Counted from the stretch's first letter, positions 10,042 through 22,236 are shown. The stretch: 64,000 nucleotides of DNA from Zasmidium citrigriseum (GCA_002786025.1 NHNW01000004.1:1054001-1118000), one strand, 5' to 3'. Numbers and translations are program-made. Notes: a model not told the origin generated them from the letters alone.

Positions 10042-11762
10042 TCACGCAATCTCGCGCAATCGAAGAAAGCACTGCTGAGGATGATGGTTCAACTTATCCG
10101 CAGCAGCATACGTACTCAGTTCTAGAGGAGTCTCTAACAATTCGAAAGACGAGATCAGTACAGCGAAGAAGATCCGCAACTCCAGACGTGCCAGTTTCTT
10201 GCCGAAACAGCCTCGGAAGCCCGCACCAAAAGGATAGCTCTGTTCTCTATCAGCACCATGCAACACCATGCCAAGTGAAAAGGATATGTCAGTCAAACTT
10301 ACTGGACCCGCGTCAGGGACAAACTGGTCAGCGTCAGGTTTGGAGACGATCCATCTCTCGGGCCAGAATTGATCAAGGGAATCCTCAGCCAGGACTCCGA
10401 GGCCCAGTCTTCCGGCACGGTGCTTTTGATATTCATCCAAGCCTGCCTTGGAGCCTTGAATCCTGGTCCGTTGGTCATGAAGAACACATCGGAGCCTTTG
10501 GGGAGGAGGACGCCTTGGATGCGAACATCTTTGAGAGTGATCCGGCTGATGGCAGATTGTGTTCCAGAGCAACGTGCGATTTCCTCGATGACGGCGTCGA
10601 GATATGGAATCTTGGACTGGACGATTTCTCGTGCTGTAGGGACGTTACTGTGGGGCCAGGCGTCTCGCAGGCACTGTCGCAGCTTCTCTTGGACACGGGG
10701 ATTGTCCGACAGAAACTTTAAGCCCCAGGCGATTGTCGATGTCGATGTGTCATGACCGGCGATGAGAAAGCCAAACAGTTCATCCCGCACGACGGGCGAA
10801 TTCACATCTGCGGTGCCGCTTTTCAGAGCGCGGGCCAGAATCAAATCAGCGGCTGATTGAGTCTGGCGCCCAGCACGGGCTCGCTCCAAGGCACCTTGAA
10901 GACTCGAATCGATGAGTCGCTCTTTGATCTGGATTGCCTTTCGTAGTCCACGGAATTGCCGGAGGAGCCAGTGATGCATTTTAGGGAAGGGCGACGACAA
11001 AATCGCTTCCAAGCTGTCTGCGATAGTATCCATTGCTTCGAATGTCTCTGGCGGTTCGAAGCCTTCGAAGATTTTGACTTGCGGATTGGCTGGATCTGGA
11101 CGGATCGAATGGGCAGCAGGGCCCTCGAGTGCGGCTATTGCAGCTTTGATGGTTCCAGGCTTTGACCCAAGTGCGACGGACCATATCGCATCCAGAATGG
11201 CATGCTTCACATCCATGTCTGCCCGAAAGACGTCTTTAGGGTCCAGGGCTGCGACCTTCAACTTCCACAGCTCCATAAGTCCCACGACTGCCTCATGAAC
11301 GCTCCCAGCCGCGACATTATTGAGCAAAGACGGAGACATCGTGTCATTCATCATCGCACGTTGCGCCTTCATTTGCTCGTTGGTCGGCATACGAACATGG
11401 TTGTTGGGCAAGACACCATGGAGTGCTTCTCCAAAAAAGGCAGACCTGTCGAACTCATCGCCTCGCCGGGTGAGAGCCTCTCGAGTGACATCGGGGTCGC
11501 AAATGATGATCCAAGGCCGTCCAAATGGGCGGAGGAAGAGCTGAATGATGGGAGAGCCGAGTTTGGTGCACTCTGCGGCGAGGAAGGTGTAGACCTCTTG
11601 GGTGGCAGATTGCCATTTGAGGAGTGCGGGAATGTCTCCAAGCAGACCTAGATTGCGGTTGTGAGGGATACCAGGGATTGGACGGGGAAGTAGCATGCGA
11701 TAGAGGGGGTAAGAGAGGGTTAAGGCTAGGAACAAGAGTGCTGCGGTCGTCGAACTGTCCAT
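10042..11762 (-). pseudogene. Cytochrome P450, frameshifted
   Basis: The N-terminal anchor (MDSSTTAALLFLALTLSYPL) and Pro-rich hinge support Met 11762. The I-helix AGHDTST and a degenerate ExxR region (VIEEIARC) are in the first frame. FWPERW and the haem loop FGAGFRGCFG are in another. The frame changes near 10,430-10,460, after GPGFKAP and before LDEYQKH, with no splice site there. A 63 nt intron at 10240-10302 (GTAAGT to ACAG) joins DAGP to SYPFG cleanly. The two exons total 1,658 nt, one short of a whole number of codons, so a single-base loss (or 2 nt gain) explains it. Intact, it would be about 552 residues. A sequencing error is the main alternative. P450s of this kind are ER-bound monooxygenases; the substrate is unknown. 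Confidence 0.8.
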
Positions 11763-12149
11763 GATGAAAAGAGGAGAAGGAACGGAATGAGAACTACGAA
11801 AGAGACGGGGAATCGATGGGCAGCCGCCATATATCAAGCAAAGGAAAGCCTTCCATACCTGACGGATTCTATGTGTCCTCCATGTTGGGTGTAAAGTTCT
11901 CGACTCGAGCTGACTGATGTTCGGTTACAGAGCAGCTCTCACGAGCGCGGGGTGGATGAAGTGAAGTCCTTGCCTCGGAGACTCAGACCTGGCGTGAACG
12001 CTGAGACTAGCCCTACTGAGAATCGCATTCGCGTGCTATAGAGCAAAGAGAGGCCATTTTCTTTGCTGTGAGTCATGTCCTGCCTTGGGTACATTGAACG
12101 ACGGCAATGCAACTGTAGATATGTCCTAATACCGACAGGAACTACTATG

Positions 12150-12270
12150 TACTCGCCTTCTTCCGCTCAAACTGGAAAATTAGCTCTCTCCAAGCGAACA
12201 AGTATCTTCAAGCCTTTGAAAAGTCTGGTGGACTGTCCAGTCGTTGTCAGCAAATTCAGGGATAGATTGG
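12150..12270. repeat. Degenerate relic of the 58 kb MITE-like repeat
   Basis: The first 36 bases after the TA at 12150 match the element at 58053 at nearly every position (CTTCTTCCGCT...AAACTGGAA...TTAGCTCTCTCC). The match then fades through a region that still shares AAGC...TGGACT...AGGGAT blocks. No right terminus is visible. It lies directly upstream of the acetyltransferase gene and so may form part of its leader. Confidence 0.5.
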
Positions 12271-12912
12271 ATGGAGGTCGAGACAGTAAGACACGAGACA
12301 GACATTGTTGAAACGTCTGCTCTCGCAGAAGAAGAGGTCATCGACTGCGACTTCTCCTTCGATGTCTCAAGCATCATTCCGCCACCGTACAATCAGTCTC
12401 TTGGACAAGGCTTGGCCACACAACAAGTCAAACCGTACAAGAAGTCGTATGGATTCGACAGCGAAGCCTTTCTTGCTCCATCAGACGAGGATGACAGCCG
12501 AATTCTAGCTGTCGCAAAGAAAGACAACAAAGTCCTCGGCTACATCCTTGTGTCCAAGATGTGGAACGGAATGGCATCAATCGACGACATAGCTGTCGAC
12601 CGGTCGTCTCGCGGCAGAGGTCTGGGAAGACAGTTAATAGAGCGAGCAAAATCCTGGTGTCGGAAGCAAGGACTATCGGCTCTACGAGCTGAGACGCAGA
12701 ACAATAATGTTGGGGCGTGTGAACTGTATCGAAGCTGTGGGTTTCGATTTGGTGGATATGATGAGTACCTGTATGCTGCGATTCCGGAGCATCGTTACGA
12801 AACCGCTTTGTTTTGGTATTGCTTCTTGAGTGAGGTTGAAAGCGGCGGAAGACCTGAGCAGGGAGGAAGAGATGCGGTGAGCGGCTGGGATCGTGATAAA
12901 GTGTTGCCGTAG
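12271..12912 (+). CDS. GNAT family N-acetyltransferase
   Basis: 213 residues from Met 12271; an earlier in-frame Met at 12244 lies inside the repeat relic, so the later one is preferred. GNAT proteins move an acetyl group from acetyl-CoA to an amine. The acetyl-CoA loop is the motif-A run IDDIAVDRSSRGRGLGRQL (R/Q-x-x-G-x-G/A) near residue 110. A following NNVGACELYRSCGFRFGGYD matches motif B. The overall shape, including the late YETALFWY, resembles fungal relatives of streptothricin acetyltransferase, but the substrate is not established. No intron is needed. Confidence 0.85.
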   Translation: MEVETVRHETDIVETSALAEEEVIDCDFSFDVSSIIPPPYNQSLGQGLATQQVKPYKKSYGFDSEAFLAPSDEDDSRILAVAKKDNKVLGYILVSKMWNGMASIDDIAVDRSSRGRGLGRQLIERAKSWCRKQGLSALRAETQNNNVGACELYRSCGFRFGGYDEYLYAAIPEHRYETALFWYCFLSEVESGGRPEQGGRDAVSGWDRDKVLP

Positions 12913-13228
12913 AGTGGAGACGAGTCTATCACCACCAGCGTAACAGAGCATGCACGATAGGGATGTTACGAGGGAAGGCTGTCGAGGAGGGTGAGGAAGA
13001 GGGAGAGAGGAAGGAATGCGGTGGTGTGCCTAGCCTTAGAGGCTCAGGTGGTGTGAGCACTGAGACTAGCTCGCGTGGGAGCTCTACTCCACCAAGATGC
13101 GCTCACTTCAAGCTCGACTCACTTGCTTCGCTGTGGCATGCTGGACCATCCTAATGACTTACGACGAGACGAACGACATGACTTGATACTTCGATCGCTT
13201 CTTTGTAATTTTTGAGAACGCTGCAGAC

Positions 13229-14993
13229 ATGGCGCAGGTTGCGGCGCAAGTCCCGGACAAGGTCCTCTCGTGGTTGTACAGCGTTCTTCACGTGCGTCTA
13301 TTTGATCTCTGATTTCTGTAGTCCATGAACGGTATGCTGACATACGTCGCAGGAATACCATGATCCCCAACGAACGTACTCCGATGCTGCTCGAACGCTC
13401 TCCGTGTACCCATCCCTCTCGCCGCGAACCGATGTCTATACCTCCGAGAATGGTGTCTCTGCTCTCCTCCTAATCCTTCACGGCACTCTGCCCGTAGTCT
13501 TTCGAGGCACCACATACCGCTTTCCGATCAAGCTATGGGTTCCACGCGCCTATCCCCACGAAGCGCCGATTGTGTTCGTTGATCCAGGGAAGGACATGGT
13601 CGTTCGGCCAGGCCAACATGTTGGAGTCGACGGAAGAGTATATCATCCATACCTTCGAGATTGGATACACATGTGGGACAGGGCCAGTATTGCAGAATTT
13701 CTTGAGTACTTGCAGCAAGTGTTCAGTAAGGAGCCTCCGGTCATTAGCAGGGCACAGCAGCAACAGTATCAAAGGACGGTGGGACCTAGTCCCGCACAGC
13801 AACAGCAGCCAGGAGCAAGTCCTGGTCCTCCGCGACCGCCTCCTAAGCAGCCGTCAGGGTCGACTCAATCAGCAGAACCTGGGCCACCACCTCTACCTCC
13901 GAAGCCAGGCGAAGAGTATGCCGAACGGCCAAGGGATCCGAGCAGAGATGGTCCTCCACTGCCGCCTTTACCACCTGGCGTCGCGCAGACCGAACGGCAG
14001 GCATCGTTGGGACATCCCACAAACGGCCATCCGCAGGCCTCACATACCCCTCCACACGCCTTATCAGCACCACACCCAGGATATCAAAACGGACGACCTC
14101 CTGGCCCCTCGCCACTGCCCCAAGCTCCGTATCAACAACGAACAAATCATGACAGAAGCCCTGTCTCGCCGGTGTCTCCGGTGAATGGGTATTCAGAACT
14201 TCCTGAGTCGAGATACTCTCGACCCGCGCCACTTCCTCCTCAATTCCAGCAACAGGCACGGCCGCCTTCCCAAGTCACCGCCTATCCTCCGCAAACCTCG
14301 CAGTATCAAGCTGGTCCGTCACATATGCAGCCACAGCCTTTTCAGCCAATGCAATATCCCCCTCAAACGATCCCGCCACACCAGCAACCTCCACCACACA
14401 AGCAACCCCCACCAGACCTGTTATCTGATCCGTTCGAGGTGGCTCTGCCTCCATCAGCCGGAACACAGCTACCCGCACCTCCGATCCCACCGAACCCCGA
14501 AAAGGAGCATCTATTACAGGCCATCAACGGGACGCTTGTTCAACAAGCGCAGCAGAAGGTCAATCAGAATCTGAGCGCCATACAACCCCTGCAAGCACAA
14601 CAGCAAGCGCTGCGAGCTGCGTATGATCGATTAGACGGGGAGATCCGGCAATTGGAGCAGCTTGACCAAGCATTGTCTAGCAATGAAGCGATCCTCCATC
14701 GAAGTATACAAGAATGTGACAGAACAATCGCCACCGCGAAGTCGAAGAAGCAGCCACCCATCGATGAAGTTCTCATTGCGCCGACCATGGTAGCGAATCA
14801 GCTCTGGACGTTGTGTGCTGAAGAAGCTGCTGCGAGGGAAGCCATGTACGTCTTGCAGAAGGCTGTGGACCGTGGGCGAGTGAGTGGCAACGATTTCGTG
14901 AGGCAGATGAGAGGACTGGGTCGAGAATGCTTCCTCAAGATGGCTCTGGCTCGAAAATGCGCAAGAGGGATGGGACTGGAGACAGCTCGATGA
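13229..14993 (+). CDS. VPS23: ESCRT-I subunit VPS23 / TSG101
   Basis: Exons 13229-13291 and 13353-14993 (61 nt intron, GTGCGT...GTCGCAG with a GCTGAC branch) give 567 residues. ESCRT-I sorts ubiquitinated membrane proteins into multivesicular bodies on endosomes. The N-terminal UEV domain (about 1-150) includes YPSLSPRTDVYT, FRGTTYRFPIKLWVP, YPHEAPIVFVDP and the late YHPYLRDW. A long Pro/Gln-rich linker (about 165-365) follows. A coiled coil (about 385-450, NGTLVQQAQQKVNQNL) leads to the C-terminal steadiness box (LWTLCAEEAAAREAMYVL, FVRQMRGLGRECFLKMALAR). All expected parts are present in order. Confidence 0.95.
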
Positions 14994-15022
14994 AGACCAC
15001 GAAGTCGAAAACACTCGTCAAA

Positions 15023-15685
15023 TCACGAAGACTCTTTAATCACGCGATTAAGCGTATTAAGATACTCCTCCACCTCCCGACACCCTTCAATCGTATGGTC
15101 CCTCCTCTTCCCCTCAATCACAATATACGGCACCGCATCGATCTGATTCCCCACCTGCTCCCTAATATCCATCTTCGTCTCCATCAACCCCTCGTCCTCA
15201 TCCTCCACGAAAGCCCTCGCTTCATCTTCACCAATCCCCGCCTCTTTCGCCGCGGCAATCAACGTCTCGTGCGAAGAGGGATGTTTCTCCTCTTCGAAAT
15301 ACTGCCGATACAAACTGTCGATGAATTTATCCACAACCTCTGCACCCTTAAGTTCTTGCCAATGCCGGATACATCTATGCGCGTGGATGGTATTCGCTAC
15401 CGTTCCGCCGAATTTATACTTGATCCCCTCTTTTTCCCCGTACGAGGACATGAGGGTTTTGTACATGTTCATTTTCTCTGTAGAGTCGCCGTAGCGCGTT
15501 TTCTGGTACCAGGCGTGTTTGTCTTCGCCCTCTTGGGAGGCGGAGGGGTAGAGTTGGTAGGGCTTGTATACGATTGTGAAGGTTGGGGGGAGTTGGGAGA
15601 GGGCGTTTTGGAGGCGGCGTTTGGCGAGGTAGGTCCAGGGGCAGATTGTGTCGAGGGTGAAGGTTATTGTTAGGGGGTCGGGCAT
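15023..15685 (-). CDS. DsbA/FrnE-like thioredoxin-fold protein
   Basis: 220 residues, no intron. The N-terminal strand and active-site region FTLDTICPWTYLAKRRL carries CPWT rather than the FrnE CPWC, so only one active-site Cys remains. A helical insertion (about 60-160, with GGTVANTIHAHRCIRHW) is typical of the family, and the thioredoxin fold closes with IDAVPYIVIEGKR around residues 180-195. Family members include FrnE, 2-hydroxychromene-2-carboxylate isomerases and glutathione-S-transferase kappa. The role here is probably redox or isomerase chemistry in the cytosol; no targeting signal is seen. Confidence 0.9.
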   Translation of the reverse strand: MPDPLTITFTLDTICPWTYLAKRRLQNALSQLPPTFTIVYKPYQLYPSASQEGEDKHAWYQKTRYGDSTEKMNMYKTLMSSYGEKEGIKYKFGGTVANTIHAHRCIRHWQELKGAEVVDKFIDSLYRQYFEEEKHPSSHETLIAAAKEAGIGEDEARAFVEDEDEGLMETKMDIREQVGNQIDAVPYIVIEGKRRDHTIEGCREVEEYLNTLNRVIKESS

Positions 15686-16896
15686 TTTGAGAGGTAGAGA
15701 GTTTGTTAGAGAATTGGAGGGATGAGTGACCTACCTTTCGTGTGAAAGTTGAGAGTGAATGTTGACTTGGACCCCTCTCGGTTGCAAGGAAGTGGTGGGG
15801 CCTTGGAGGTCGGAGGTCGGCGACTGAGACATTCAAATTAGGTTCGGTCCGAACCTTAAATAAATGGAGCATCAGAGCGACAACCTCCTTCGACTTGAAG
15901 GCTGGCTAAGGCTGGCTTCTGAATCAACAACACCATCACCATGGATCAGATGTGAATGCTTCATTTCCTCGCCACTTACAACGCCAGCAATTTGAGTCTG
16001 CCATGCTTTGACGCGCGGACGAACGTCGCAGACGAACGAGACTTCCGCAAAGCAACGAGCGAAAACATTGCTTCAGACATTGGCTTGCGTTTCCAGAACG
16101 AGGAGACATCTTTCTGCACGAGATCGTCTTTGTCAAGGCATGATCAAGAATGCATCTGAGGATCCATCGAATGGTCGGGCATTTACTTGCGCCATCAATG
16201 CTCCGTCCATGTGGTACAGCCGCTCAACGGTCATCACCATAGCACCCACGCTCCAGACTCGCGATTTCAGAAATGCTCCGAGGACGATGGGATTTACCCA
16301 CGTATACCGGTCCACGCTCATCGATTTGTCTCCAGAAATACCTTTCGAAATCGATTGTAAGTGCCAATGGGGCCTGAAGGCCCGTTGGGACAGGATAAGT
16401 GCTTGGTACGGCTGGCTGGTCATGTCTCAGTCACCAGACGTGGCGACAATACACGATGAATTATGGTAAATGGCAAGCATATCACTCCAGTGGATGCAAA
16501 GAGGCTAGTGATGGTCATTTACCATTCGAAACAAACAAGACGAACATCTTAGGTACCAAATTCTGGACCTCTGAAACCAACTGCCGCGCTGGATATTCGC
16601 TGCTTCGCGAGGCTGGGCTGTTCACTTTCTCCAACACCACACCTCGGTGGCAAGAGTGTGAAAACAAGAGGCTGCTACAATCTTACCACTGCCTATATCA
16701 TGGACGACAAACTCGTAGGTTGCATCTCTCGTTCATCACAGCACATCTGCATCTCTACTATCAACAGTCTCACCAACAGCGTCACTCGTCCGACACAGCG
16801 AACAATCAGTCTTTACTACATTCTCTCAGCAATCGAACGTTATACACTCTTTCTGAAGACACCGCATCTCCCATCTACGCCTTCTCGACTGTCGAC
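15686..16896. other. Intergenic, no gene seen
   Basis: Open frames here (for example 16399-17004 and 16008-16469) lack recognisable domains and one overlaps the next gene's start in another frame. The right part is presumably promoter and 5' leader of the secreted-protein gene. Confidence 0.5.
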
Positions 16897-18051
16897 ATGA
16901 AGGCCACTACCACTGCGATCATCACCGCCGCTGGAGCATCATCCGCCTCGGCCATGGCCCCGTTGTACGTCTCCGTATCCCATATGTCAATCGATCAACA
17001 CTAACACCCCTACAGCTTCAACAGCACCTCAATCCAACCCTTCCGCTGCCCAATGCCCTTCGGCCTCTTCTGCGCCGGCCCCTCAATGTCGCAAAACCTC
17101 CTCATGAAATGCGAACTCGGAATGCCCTCACCAATAAACTGCATCGAACACACCGCCTCGCAACCTCCAATCGAAGACTACAACGCCCGCTGCTTCGAAA
17201 CATCCCCCATGTCTGGTCAAGCCGGCTGCGCCAAAGACACCACCGTCTACCCTCTCGACGGCAACCCGTTCCCCCTCCCAGCAGAAGCCGACGACGCCTC
17301 CCTCCCAGAAACACCGAGCATCACGGCCTCAGCAGGCGTACAGACGATGTTTCCTGCTCCGGCGAACCTAACCGCGTATCCGAAGCCTACGGAGTTGCCT
17401 CTCCCACCCCCAGCGGACCTATCCTCCCTCCCCAAGGCCTCCATGCCCGCATACGTCACAACCGTAACTCTCGGCACCAAAACCCAATTCCACACAATCT
17501 ACTCCAACTGCGGCAACGGGACCATGCTCTTCGGCACCGCGCCCGCAACCTCCAACAGCTACGCCGCGTGGCAGACGGGAAGTATCCCTGGTGCTCTCTC
17601 AGCCTCACAATTCCAGTCTCCACCTCCGCCGTACCCAACGACATCTGAGGGACCGGTGCCGAACACAATCCCCTGCGATCCCTCCACATCTCCATCTCCC
17701 GAAGCTGTCACTGTGACAGAGAGCGAAACCTCCACCGTCTCCTACGCCTACACACTGGCACCCACCGAGACAACCGCGGAACCCAGCTGGATTCATCCAA
17801 CAGACTACGCGACCGTCACCGCGACAGCTACCTCTTTCATCTGGGCATCTGGCGAAATCGCTCCGGCGCCTGTTGAGAGCTCCAGTGCGACAACCACCAC
17901 GGATTCTACTGCGGCGACGGAGTACCCTTCCTCAACGAACAGTGGTTTTGATAGCGGGGACGAGGAGTCTGCGGGAAAGAGGGATGTGCGGGCGCCGAGT
18001 CTGTGGGTCTTGGGAGTTGCGGTTGTGCTTGTTGGGATTTGGAGTTGTTAG
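16897..18051 (+). CDS. Secreted Ser/Thr/Pro-rich protein with C-terminal hydrophobic tail
   Basis: Exon 1 (16897-16964) and exon 2 (17016-18051), split by a 51 nt intron with a CACTAAC branch and ending TACAG, encode 367 residues. The N terminus (MKATTTAIITAAGASSASA) looks like a signal peptide with an A-x-A cleavage site. Six Cys residues fall within the next 65 residues and two more lie further on. The second half is Ser/Thr/Pro-rich, as in O-glycosylated wall proteins. The protein ends with a hydrophobic run (LWVLGVAVVLVGIW) after a short charged spacer, consistent with a GPI-anchor signal. The likely location is cell wall or outer membrane face. The specific family is not recognised. Confidence 0.75.
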
Positions 18052-18446
18052 AGGGTTCCACTTCGCGGGTTGAGGTTCATGTTGATCGTTTGAATGGGAA
18101 TGACTTGTAATGGGATACGGCTTTGGTGTTTGTTCGAGGCATTTGGCATGGCATGGCGTATTTATTGGAATGGGCTGTTTAGTTGTTGACTTGAGATGTG
18201 ATGGAGATACCCCCAAAGACCGAATACACGAGCATAGCAAGATGGAGTTGGATTGGTGGGACTTTGTGCATAGAACTTTGGACAGATACTTTGAGAATCA
18301 TTTCTTGCAAATGCATTATGTATGGAAGAACGTGAATTGGTGGCATGTACACATTATGCTTTGAAGAGTGTCTTCTAGCCATCTCGCTTCGAAAGGGGAG
18401 AGGATGCAGGTAGGAAGCCAGTCGATTTCATGAGTCTGAGCCCTGA
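18052..18446. other. Convergent 3' flanks
   Basis: 395 bp between the stops of the secreted protein and RVS167. No coding sequence is seen; it presumably holds both 3' ends. Confidence 0.6.
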
Positions 18447-19836
18447 CTAGGAGTTCATCTGCACGTAATTGCCTGTGATCGAAAGTTAGCTTCACACATC
18501 ACAAGGACTGTACGTTTTCGACATACCTGGGAACTGTCCCTGCCGTGTACCCACACGCCCTGTCCACCACTCATTGGTGTTGTCTGTTCGCGAGATAATC
18601 TCAATGGTGTCTCCCGTGGTGAACGAAAGATCGCCCTCTGCTTGCGCTTCGTAGTCGTATAATGCTGTACATGTCTCCGTTCCAGGATGGCCGCTTAATC
18701 TAGAAGGCTTTGGCTTTGGAGGTGGTGGTGCAGCTTTGGCCTTTGCGGCCGCTGCCCAGTTGCTGCCAGTGCTGTTCGCCCGGCCTAGGTCTGATTCGCC
18801 GGCGGAGTATGCGGGCGGTGGTGTACTTTCGCCCATGGTGAGTCTCCCGACAGGTGATCCTGCATCTGACTCGCTCTTTCGTCCGTTCTCAATTGCAAGT
18901 CTATTGCCGTACTTCAAGGCCGGCTTCGGTCGTGGGCCGCCGGTTGTTTTGAATTTGACAATCGATAGTTGCTCCGCCCGTTGCTGGATGTCACCCCGCT
19001 TCTTCTCGAATGCGCCTTCGATATCCAGAGTAAGGTCGAAGTAGCCAATGTCAATGCTCTGCATCTTATCGTGGAGGGTGTAGAAGACGTTCAGCTGCAT
19101 GTAGTAGAAGCTCTGGAACAAAGGCAGGATAAATTCCCTCTCCAGCCTGAACAGCTCAGGCAGCTCTTCCTTGAGCACGTTGTTGAAGTATTCGTATTCC
19201 TGAGTGGCCATCTCAACATCATTCTCGGCTTTGTAAAGCGCTTTCTCGTCCTTCAACGATTTGTCTGGTTTCGCCTGCAGCTTTTTCAGGGTAGCATTGT
19301 GTCGGTCGTAGTCCAGCTGCTTGTGGTCTCGCTTGGTTGCCGTCTTGCGAACGACTTTGATAATCTCCAGAAGCTCGTCGGCTGGCTTGACCACCCGGCT
19401 TTCAATCATCTCCAGCTCAGGCTTCAGACTGGCTTTCAGCTCGTTCACGATGTTCTCGTACTCCTCGCAAGCTCGAATCCCCTCGGGATTGCCGTCTATT
19501 ACGTACGAGTCTGGGTCACTCGCTCGTCCTGAGATGGGCTTATAGATCTCGGCGCATGCTTTCGAGAACTCGATCTGGTGGTCGAGCATGCCATTGATTG
19601 CGTCGAAGTACTTCTTGCTCTCGTCGTGCAGCTTCTTGGTCTCTTTCTCCAGCTCAGCGAAGCGGCGCTCGGCGTCGATGTAGATAGCGTCTTTTGTGAT
19701 TTCACCCATGTTGAAGCGCTGCTTGAACATTTGGGGCGCCTGCCATGCTCGTCAGTACTCTCCAATCCATACTGTACACGTCCAGGCAGAAATGTCGCAC
19801 CCTCGTGGCGCCCTTTGTGAAGCCTTTCCAACTCAT
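18447..19836 (-). CDS. RVS167: BAR-SH3 amphiphysin RVS167
   Basis: Three exons (19801-19836, 18527-19739, 18447-18472) give 424 residues. The first encodes MSWKGFTKGATR and the second begins APQMFKQRFNMGE. The last adds NYVQMNS after GQFPG, completing the SH3 domain's NYV strand; its intron has a GCTAAC branch and ends CACAG. Residues about 15-255 form the BAR domain that bends membranes at endocytic sites. A Gly/Pro/Ala/Lys-rich linker follows (about 255-365). The SH3 domain (about 365-424) contains ALYDYEAQAEGDLSF and WWTGRVG. The yeast protein acts with Rvs161 and actin at vesicle scission. Confidence 0.95.
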
Positions 19837-20511
19837 TTTGGCGGTTGTTTGAGTCTATTCGAGTGTGGGTATGTTCGTTGTATGTCTCCTGCGGGGTGGA
19901 GTGTCGAGAGAGGAGGATTGGGCAGCAGTCAGACGAGCAGTTTGTGCAGGTGGATAGACCGGATAGCGGCTCGTCGTGGCTTAGCTCAGTCGGCGCTGGC
20001 GATGATGTTCGTGACGGCGTCGGACTCGCTCAGCGGTGCGAGATCTCCATGCGTGGTATTCACCGCCACAACCACAGCCTGGAATGTTGCAAATTCGACT
20101 GCCTGGAGGATATATTGGTGACTTGTCGTCGCACACGCAGGGTTCAGAGCAGCACTTTGTTCACGGAAGCGGCAACGACACGGCGGGCTTCGTTTGGAAT
20201 CCGTGCACGACGTCACTTGTGCTGCTGCCAAGCTCGCATGTGTCAGTTCTCGACCAGCTTGACAAAACGGCGACTTCGGCTTCATCTGAAGATTTTCACT
20301 ACGATGAGGTCCACTTGAGATGCCCAGCAGCAAATAACGATCCTTCAATTCTGACATGTCCGATCGCATTATGACGGACTCGGCCTTTCTCTCGCAACAT
20401 CCGCATCACGTGACCTGTCTATCTGCATCGAGCTAGGGCGTGCTTGTAGACTTTCTTCTCGACTGCTCGACATCGACTGCTCGTCTTTTGCCATCAACCA
20501 CATTCGCCATC
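19837..20511. promoter_or_regulatory. Divergent promoter region of RVS167 and NFS1
   Basis: 675 bp between two divergent start codons. Overlapping open frames exist on both strands but none has recognisable features. No specific factor site stands out by eye. Confidence 0.4.
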
Positions 20512-22236
20512 ATGTCGCATCTCGCTCCCAACGCCGCCCGTCAGGCGCTACGACAATGTACTCGCCGCATGTCGACCTCCTCTTCATTCGCCACACAGCT
20601 CCCACGAGCATGCATCGCCGCCAAAGGTCGGAGAAGTTATGTATCAGAGTCGAGCCCGAAGAACGCCACCGTCAACATTGAAAGCACCATTCGACAAGAC
20701 CAGAAGGCATTTCTCGCGGAGACTGGCATCGCCCCTAAGGATGCTCAATTACCCACAACTGGCCAGTCTGGCGACACAGCGATGAGTCCCGCCGCTGGAA
20801 TTTTGAAGCAAGCCACAGTCATGGACGAGGGTGTGAGGCCCATATATCTTGATATGCAAGCTACAACACCGACAGACCCTAGAGTATTGGATGCAATGCT
20901 TCCATTCTGGACTGGTCTATATGGCAACCCACATTCGAGAACACACGCATACGGTTGGGAGACAGAAAAGGCGGTTGAACAAGCGAGGACACACATTGCC
21001 GAGCTCATCGGCGCCGATCCCAAAGAGATCATCTTTACAAGTGGTGCGACGGAGAGCAATAACATGAGCATCAAGGGTGTCGCAAGATTCTTCAAGAAGG
21101 GTGGAAAGAAAAATCACATCATCACCTGCCAGACCGAACACAAGTGTGTGCTGGACAGTTGTCGACATCTACAAGATGAGGGTTTCGAGGTTACATATCT
21201 GCCGGTGCAAAACAATGGTTTGATCGATATGGCGGCTCTGGAGAAGGCCATCCGGCCAGAGACTGCGCTCGTGTCAATCATGACCGTGAACAACGAGGTT
21301 GGCGTTGTCCAACCCATTGAAGAGATCGGAAAGCTTTGCAGGAGTAAGAAGATCTACTTCCACACAGACGCTGCACAAGCAGTGGGCAAGATTCCATTGG
21401 ACGTCAACAAGATGAATGTCGACCTGATGTCCATCTCTGGTCACAAGATTTACGGCCCTAAGGGCATTGGAGCTTGCTACGTTCGAAGACGGCCGCGTGT
21501 CAGACTCGACCCCATCATCTCTGGTGGTGGACAAGAGCGAGGTCTTCGATCTGGAACCCTGGCACCGCCTCTCATCATCGGTATGGGCGAAGCTGCTAGG
21601 GTTTGCAAGGAAGAGATGGAGGTAAGCCGAGACTCTTTTTTCTTTCGCATTCCCTCCCCCAAATGATTATATGCTCAAACATGCATGGCTTTCTGAGTAC
21701 GCCGTGACACGCGTTTCTTGTGCTGACCCACAGCAAACTGTATGATTTCGTCGTTGAATACTCGTTCTTGCATCATCGTTTAAAGCGATCAACGGAAGCT
21801 GACAACTTCATAGTACGACACAAAGTACATCTCGAGATTATCCAAGAAGCTCAGCGACGGCCTGCTCGCCATGGAACACACGTCGCTTAACGGTGACCCA
21901 GTGCAACATTACCCTGGCTGCGTCAACGTCTCCTTTGCATACGTCGAAGGCGAGTCGTTACTCATGGCCTTGAAAGACATCGCCCTTAGCTCTGGATCAG
22001 CTTGCACATCCGCATCTCTGGAGCCATCATACGTCCTGAGAGCTCTTGGCAACTCAGACGAGTCGGCTCACAGCTCCATCCGTTTCGGTATTGGAAGATT
22101 TACCACCGAAGCCGAAGTCGACTACGTCTTGGAGGCCGTCAAGAACCGCGTGACATTCCTCCGTGAGCTCAGCCCGTTGTGGGAGCTTGTACAGGAGGGC
22201 GTCGATTTGAACACGATTGAGTGGTCGCAGCATTAG
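20512..22236 (+). CDS. NFS1: Mitochondrial cysteine desulfurase NFS1
   Basis: Exons 20512-21621 and 21814-22236 give 510 residues. The 192 nt intron starts GTAAGC and has a GCTGAC branch before TTCATAG. The enzyme takes sulfur from cysteine to a persulfide for Fe-S cluster assembly and tRNA thiolation. The first ~90 residues are basic and Ser/Arg-rich, as in a mitochondrial presequence. PLP-fold landmarks follow: [52 protein letters not shown] and the Schiff-base Lys in [12 protein letters not shown]. The mobile sulfur-carrying loop [20 protein letters not shown] is intact. Length is normal for fungal Nfs1. Met 20512 is preferred over an upstream in-frame TTG. Confidence 0.96.

Noticed and set aside
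10240..10295. A 56 nt reading of the last P450 intron (ending GATAG) that would restore frame with the upstream ORF
   Set aside because: It would leave the PERW region out of frame. The 63 nt intron ending ACAG keeps PERW and the haem loop together, so the frameshift lies further upstream.
9993..13228. Secondary-metabolite cluster (P450, aldolase and acetyltransferase side by side)
   Set aside because: There is no backbone enzyme, transporter or regulator next to them, the P450 is broken and the neighbours are housekeeping genes.
16399..17004. 201-codon frame overlapping the start of the secreted-protein gene
   Set aside because: It reads through the signal-peptide exon and its intron, lacks any domain, and the spliced gene explains the region better.
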